From contig NZ_SLZQ01000004.1 of assembly GCF_004342585.1 (NCBI RefSeq), forward strand, positions 1-64,000: a stretch of 64,000 bases of DNA, read 5' to 3'. Shown in pieces: positions 60,246 to 64,000 of this stretch; position 1 is the first letter of the stretch; each line of letters starts with the position of its first letter. The translations under genes were made by a program, and so were the position numbers. This DNA is from Paucimonas lemoignei. Its GTDB lineage: Bacteria > Pseudomonadota > Gammaproteobacteria > Burkholderiales > Burkholderiaceae_D. Under the pieces are notes generated by a model, which worked only from the letters and a program-made list of their open reading frames with translations, did not search any database and had not been told where the DNA came from.

Positions 60246-60968
60246 CTAGCCATTTCTATCCACTTTATTTATTTCATTACTAGCTGGCTTACGAGGCCGG
60301 CCACGCATGGCTGGACGAACACGGCGATTACTTTGCCGCTCAAGTGCAGACTTGTATTGTTCCGAGCCAAGTGCCCATCCTTTCCTCACCGCCCCTTGAA
60401 TTATCTGCATTTCCGCATCAGTAAGTACCTGCTCCATTAATGCCTTATAAGACGCCTCCCGCTCGAACGGTGTATTCCCCAGATGCCAATAAACAGTATG
60501 GTCGGTGATGTAAGGGTCCGATTGCGCACCGATGTGGTGCGCGCAACTGGACCATGCATAGGCACCCGGTTCACTGACAAGCCCGGCGCGTACCGGGTTG
60601 AGCTCGATATAACGGGAACAAGGCAAAAGGTAGCGATCGGGATCGAGCACGTTGGCTCTGAACCTTCCCTGCCATAAGGTGCCGGCGCGTTGATACTTTT
60701 GATTGAAGTACGGGACATAATACCGGCCTATCCATTGCATCATTTTTCCGAGCCCAGCCGCATCAGAAGGAGAGGCAAGCAAATGCACATGATCAGGCAT
60801 CAGTACATAGGCGTGTAAAGCGACTTTAAACTGCCGCGCCCCTTCCCGTAGCCATTTCAAGAAAGCAGCATAGTCTTCGTCATCCCTGAAAATGCTTTGA
60901 TGATCAATGCCTTGCTGGATGATGTGATGGGGTTGCTCTGGAATTACCAGCCGGGGAAGACGTGCCAT
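60246..60968 (-). CDS. REP-associated tyrosine transposase (RAYT, Y1 family)
   Basis: A 240-residue IS200-like HUH transposase domain protein. The start LPRLVIPEQPHHIIQQG, the HUH motif in LMPDHVHLLASP, and the catalytic Tyr in CSRYIELNPVRAGLV are typical. Such proteins act on REP-like hairpins and are usually single-copy domesticated genes. It is intact, with a basic C-terminal tail. It lies inside an inverted pair of repeats, upstream of gltB. Confidence 0.9.
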   Translation of the reverse strand: MARLPRLVIPEQPHHIIQQGIDHQSIFRDDEDYAAFLKWLREGARQFKVALHAYVLMPDHVHLLASPSDAAGLGKMMQWIGRYYVPYFNQKYQRAGTLWQGRFRANVLDPDRYLLPCSRYIELNPVRAGLVSEPGAYAWSSCAHHIGAQSDPYITDHTVYWHLGNTPFEREASYKALMEQVLTDAEMQIIQGAVRKGWALGSEQYKSALERQSNRRVRPAMRGRPRKPASNEINKVDRNG

Positions 60969-61028
60969 GATAGGAAAATCAGCAGTAAGGAAACGCTCTT
61001 AAATGGGTAACCCAAAACGGATAGTACA

Positions 61029-61052
61029 CGAATATGAGCTCTGACCCCATTT
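61029..61052 (-). repeat. REP-like repeat, right copy, inverted
   Basis: Reads as AAATGGGGTCAGAGC on the minus strand and continues CATATTCG. It is the inverted partner of the copy at 60146. Confidence 0.8.
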
Positions 61053-61104
61053 AACATTGGTGCCTCCGAATCCAATTCACCTTATGGATAGAGCGCTTCA
61101 ATGC

Positions 61105-61139
61105 AAAACCCCTGGCAGCCAGTTGCTGCCAGGGGTTTT
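61105..61139 (-). terminator. terminator after ssb
   Basis: AAAACCCCTGGCAGC pairs with GCTGCCAGGGGTTTT around a 5-base loop. The stem is symmetrical, with T-runs in both directions, and it lies just past ssb. Confidence 0.93.
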
Positions 61140-61171
61140 AAACTTAAGTGAAAAATTGTAACTGCCGAAGC

Positions 61172-61654
61172 TCAGAACGGGATATCGTCATCCATGTCCG
61201 AGAAATTCGGTGCCGGACGCGAAGCAGGACGGCTGGCCGCGCCACCGCCGCTCGATGCCGGACGGGCCGGTGCCTGAGCATAATCATCTTCCGGCACGCT
61301 TGCACCGCCACCCATGCCTTGGCGACCACCAAGCATTTGCATGGAATCGGCAATGATTTCCGTTGTGTAACGCTCATTGCCATCCTTGTCGGTCCATTTG
61401 CGCGTTTGCAGACGGCCTTCGACATACACCTGCGAACCTTTTTTCAGATACTGCCCCGCGATTTCAGCCAGCTTGCGGTAAAAGGTAATGCGGTGCCATT
61501 CCGTCAGTTCCTTTTTCTCGCCAGTCTGCTTGTCTTTCCAGCTTTCAGTCGTGGCAACGGCAACATTGGTCACAGCCTCGCCGTTAGGCATATAGCGCGT
61601 TTCCGGATCCCGTCCAAGGTTGCCGACAATAATTACTTTGTTGACCGATGCCAT
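61172..61654 (-). CDS. ssb: single-stranded DNA-binding protein
   Basis: A 160-residue OB-fold protein that coats single-stranded DNA in replication and repair. [27 protein letters not shown] starts the OB domain. A Gly/Pro/Ala-rich linker and the acidic tail DDDIPF, which recruits partner proteins, follow. AAAGGAG precedes the ATG at 61654. It follows the MFS gene by 11 bases. Confidence 0.97.
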   Translation of the reverse strand: MASVNKVIIVGNLGRDPETRYMPNGEAVTNVAVATTESWKDKQTGEKKELTEWHRITFYRKLAEIAGQYLKKGSQVYVEGRLQTRKWTDKDGNERYTTEIIADSMQMLGGRQGMGGGASVPEDDYAQAPARPASSGGGAASRPASRPAPNFSDMDDDIPF

Positions 61655-61665
61655 GTATTTCTCCT

Positions 61666-62892
61666 TTAAGCTGCTACGGCCGCTTGGCTGCGGCGTGGCA
61701 AATTTTTCATACTGACAGCCATTATAAGCCAGAGCACGGTCATGCCCGCCCCGGCCTGAAAAACCGCCGAACGTCCGGCATGCTGCACCAGCCATCCTCC
61801 CAATGCACCGCCACAAAACACGCCAAGCGATTGCAAGGTATTGTAGACACCCAGCGCCGTCCCCTTCGCTGCCGGCGGCGCAATCCGCGATACCAGCGAT
61901 GGCTGGCTGGCTTCCAGAATATTAAAGGCGATGAAGAAAGCCAGCAGCAAGCCAATCAGCAGCCAGGTCGGACTATTGGCCTGCGCCAGCCACCACCACA
62001 AGCCAAGCTGCACAGCCAAAAGTAGCATGATGGCTGCCACAAATATTTGCTTGATTTTGCCCAACTTTTCACCAACAAAGATGGGCGGCAGCATCAGGAT
62101 GAACGACGCCAGGACGACCGGCAAATAAACCTTCCAGTGCGCCGTGACGGGCAAATCCATGGCATGCACCAGGGCCGACGGCACGACGATAAAAATGGCG
62201 ACCTGGGTCAGGTGCAGCACGAAGACACCAAAGTTCAAGCGCAGCAATTCACGATTTTTCAGCACGTCGCGCAACGCGACCCGCCGTGCCACGACCGCTG
62301 GCACGTCAGGCACGAGATAGCGCACGACAGCAATCGATACCAAAGCCAGGAAAGCCGTCATCCAGAAAATACCGCTCATGCCGATCGCTTTATACAACAG
62401 CGGCGCACCGACCATGGAAAGCGCGAACGTAATCCCGATGGAGCCGCCGACCATCGCCATCGCCTTAGTGCGGTGCTGTTCGCGTGTGGCATCCGAAATC
62501 AATGCCATCACGGCGGCGGATATGGCGCCGGCGCCTTGAAGGGCACGTCCCACCACGATCCATAGAACATTATTCGCCAGTGCCGCAATCACGGCCCCGA
62601 TGGCAAACATGATCAGGCCGGCAATAATGACCGGTTTGCGGCCATAACGGTCCGAGAATATGCCAAAGGGGATTTGGCAAAACGCCTGCGCCAGCCCGTA
62701 TATCCCCATTGCCAAACCGACCATGGCCAGGTTGTCACCACCCGGCATGGTTTTGGCATGCTCCGCAAAGATCGGTAGCAGCAGAAACAGGCCCAGCATG
62801 CGCAATGCGAAAATCCCGGCCAGGGAAGCGCTGGCGCGGATTTCCATGGATGTCATGCGCTCGCTGACGCCATTAATAACTTGAGAAGACAT
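61666..62892 (-). CDS. major facilitator superfamily transporter
   Basis: A 408-residue, twelve-helix transporter. [16 protein letters not shown] is the MFS loop 2-3 motif. The substrate is unknown; drug-efflux-like features are common in this position. The ATG at 62892 is preferred to a TTG further upstream. Uvr-MFS-ssb is a conserved arrangement in betaproteobacteria. Confidence 0.92.
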   Translation of the reverse strand: MSSQVINGVSERMTSMEIRASASLAGIFALRMLGLFLLLPIFAEHAKTMPGGDNLAMVGLAMGIYGLAQAFCQIPFGIFSDRYGRKPVIIAGLIMFAIGAVIAALANNVLWIVVGRALQGAGAISAAVMALISDATREQHRTKAMAMVGGSIGITFALSMVGAPLLYKAIGMSGIFWMTAFLALVSIAVVRYLVPDVPAVVARRVALRDVLKNRELLRLNFGVFVLHLTQVAIFIVVPSALVHAMDLPVTAHWKVYLPVVLASFILMLPPIFVGEKLGKIKQIFVAAIMLLLAVQLGLWWWLAQANSPTWLLIGLLLAFFIAFNILEASQPSLVSRIAPPAAKGTALGVYNTLQSLGVFCGGALGGWLVQHAGRSAVFQAGAGMTVLWLIMAVSMKNLPRRSQAAVAA

Positions 62893-63024
62893 AAATTCAG
62901 CAGTCGGATGGCGGTTAACCGTCGATTTCAAAACCCGTTATAGTAGCAGGTTGACCGAACTTACTTGCGTGCAGTGTTTCTACGAATTAGGTCTTTAACA
63001 CAGCCGCAACAACTAATTGATTCC

Positions 63025-64000
63025 ATGGAAGAAATTCGTATCCGCGGTGCACGCACGCACAACCTCAAGAATATCAATCTCGATATTCCACGTAACCAGT
63101 TGATCGTCATTACCGGGCTGTCCGGTTCCGGCAAATCATCACTGGCTTTCGACACCTTGTATGCCGAGGGCCAGCGGCGCTATGTCGAATCGCTGTCGGC
63201 CTATGCGCGGCAATTCCTGCAATTGATGGAAAAGCCCGATGTCGACATGATCGAAGGCTTGTCGCCGGCGATCTCGATCGAACAGAAAGCCACCTCGCAC
63301 AATCCGCGCTCGACGGTCGGCACTGTCACGGAAATCCACGACTACCTGCGTCTCCTGTACGCGCGCGTCGGCACACCGTATTGCCCGCAACATCCCGAGA
63401 ATCCGCTCGCTGCGCAATCGGTATCGCAAATGGTCGATGCCGTGCTGGCCATGCCGGAAGATACCAAGCTGATGATCCTCGCGCCGGTCGTGGCAAACCG
63501 CAAGGGCGAGCATGTCGATTTGTTTGCCGCCATGCAAGCGCAGGGTTTCGTGCGCTTCCGTATCCAGAGCGGCACCGGCACGGCCAAGATTTATGAAGTC
63601 GATGATTTGCCGAAGCTGAAGAAAACCGAGAAGCACACCATCGATGTGGTGATCGACCGCGTCAAGGTGCGCGCCGATATCAAGCAGCGATTGGCGGAAA
63701 GTTTCGAAACTGCCCTGCGGCTGGCGGAAGGCCGCGCCATCGCGCTGGAAATGGATAACGGCGTCGAGCATGTGTATTCGAATAAATTTGCTTGCGCAGT
63801 CTGCGGTTATTCGCTGCAGGAACTGGAGCCGCGCCTGTTCTCGTTCAATAACCCGATGGGCGCGTGTCCGGAATGCGACGGCCTGGGCCATATCGAATTC
63901 TTCGATCCCAAGCGCATCGTCGCCTTCCCGAACCTGTCTCTGGCTTCCGGCGCCATCAAGGGCTGGGACCGCCGCAACCAGTTTTATTTCCAGATGCTGA
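63025..64000 (+). CDS. uvrA: excinuclease ABC subunit A, 5' part
   Basis: The first 325 codons of uvrA, cut by the window edge. [26 protein letters not shown] leads into Walker [35 protein letters not shown]. The first zinc-finger cysteines (CAVCGY and CPECDG) are visible. UvrA recognises damaged DNA with UvrB. It is divergent from the MFS gene with 132 bases between; no clear LexA box is seen in that gap. Confidence 0.97.
   Translation, partial: MEEIRIRGARTHNLKNINLDIPRNQLIVITGLSGSGKSSLAFDTLYAEGQRRYVESLSAYARQFLQLMEKPDVDMIEGLSPAISIEQKATSHNPRSTVGTVTEIHDYLRLLYARVGTPYCPQHPENPLAAQSVSQMVDAVLAMPEDTKLMILAPVVANRKGEHVDLFAAMQAQGFVRFRIQSGTGTAKIYEVDDLPKLKKTEKHTIDVVIDRVKVRADIKQRLAESFETALRLAEGRAIALEMDNGVEHVYSNKFACAVCGYSLQELEPRLFSFNNPMGACPECDGLGHIEFFDPKRIVAFPNLSLASGAIKGWDRRNQFYFQML

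Noticed and set aside
62893-63024. LexA operator upstream of uvrA
   Set aside because: No CTGT-N8-ACAG pattern is found in the gap, so SOS control cannot be supported from sequence.

Overview
The window is chromosomal DNA from a betaproteobacterium of the order Burkholderiales, most likely the family Oxalobacteraceae (Herminiimonas/Janthinobacterium/Herbaspirillum relatives). This rests on gene order: mltA-apaG-rpe-gph-trpEGDC, hemA-prfA-prmC, petABC-sspAB, and the long block mla-ABC exporter-bolA-murA-his-hinT-tatABC-degS are characteristic of that order. The DNA is moderately GC-rich, coding density is high, and nearly everything is core housekeeping. There is no rRNA operon, CRISPR array, prophage or defence island.

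Layout. 1-3.4 kb: enoyl-CoA hydratase, a hemerythrin-like protein, MltA, a small membrane peptide and ApaG. 3.4-9.5 kb: rpe, gph, then the trp operon (trpE, trpG, a secreted-protein gene, trpD, trpC) behind an apparent Trp-codon leader peptide and attenuator hairpin. 9.5-13.6 kb: M61 peptidase, dsbC, a ubiquinone-type FAD hydroxylase, tRNA-Phe. 14-20 kb: a stress-type SDR and a three-gene signalling cluster (OmpR-type regulator, LysM-FecR periplasmic protein, CHASE2 histidine kinase). 20-30 kb: hemA, prfA, dsbB, prmC, a 7TMR-DISM diguanylate cyclase, tex, grxD, ubiX, a small membrane protein, tRNA-Thr. 30-34 kb: sspB, sspA and the cytochrome bc1 operon petABC. 34-39.6 kb: mscL, a Nif3-like protein, a DegS-type protease, a DUF2461 protein, tatABC and a HIT hydrolase. 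39.6-47.8 kb: the his operon, with a DNA methyltransferase where hisC is expected, then murA and a BolA protein. 47.9-53.6 kb: a YadGH-type ABC exporter and the lipid-transport operon mlaFEDACB. 53.8-61 kb: gltBD, followed by a REP-associated tyrosine transposase with its repeats. 61-64 kb: ssb, an MFS transporter and the start of uvrA, which runs off the end.

Functional threads. Tryptophan, histidine and glutamate synthesis; envelope maintenance (MltA, MurA, Mla, Tat, DsbB/DsbC, DegS, MscL); respiration (bc1, ubiquinone hydroxylase, UbiX); translation and protein quality control (PrfA/PrmC, SspA/SspB); and signalling (FecR/CHASE2 cluster, diguanylate cyclase).

The observations most worth a second look are the orphan methyltransferase occupying the hisC slot, the diverged second copy of the TrpE C-terminus between trpE and trpG, the trp attenuator, the FecR-CHASE2 signalling cluster, a hemerythrin lacking one iron ligand, the palindrome inside the pet promoter, and the RAYT element next to the gltB promoter. 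No clearly new multi-gene system was found. All functional calls come from recognising family motifs by eye; no database search was run.
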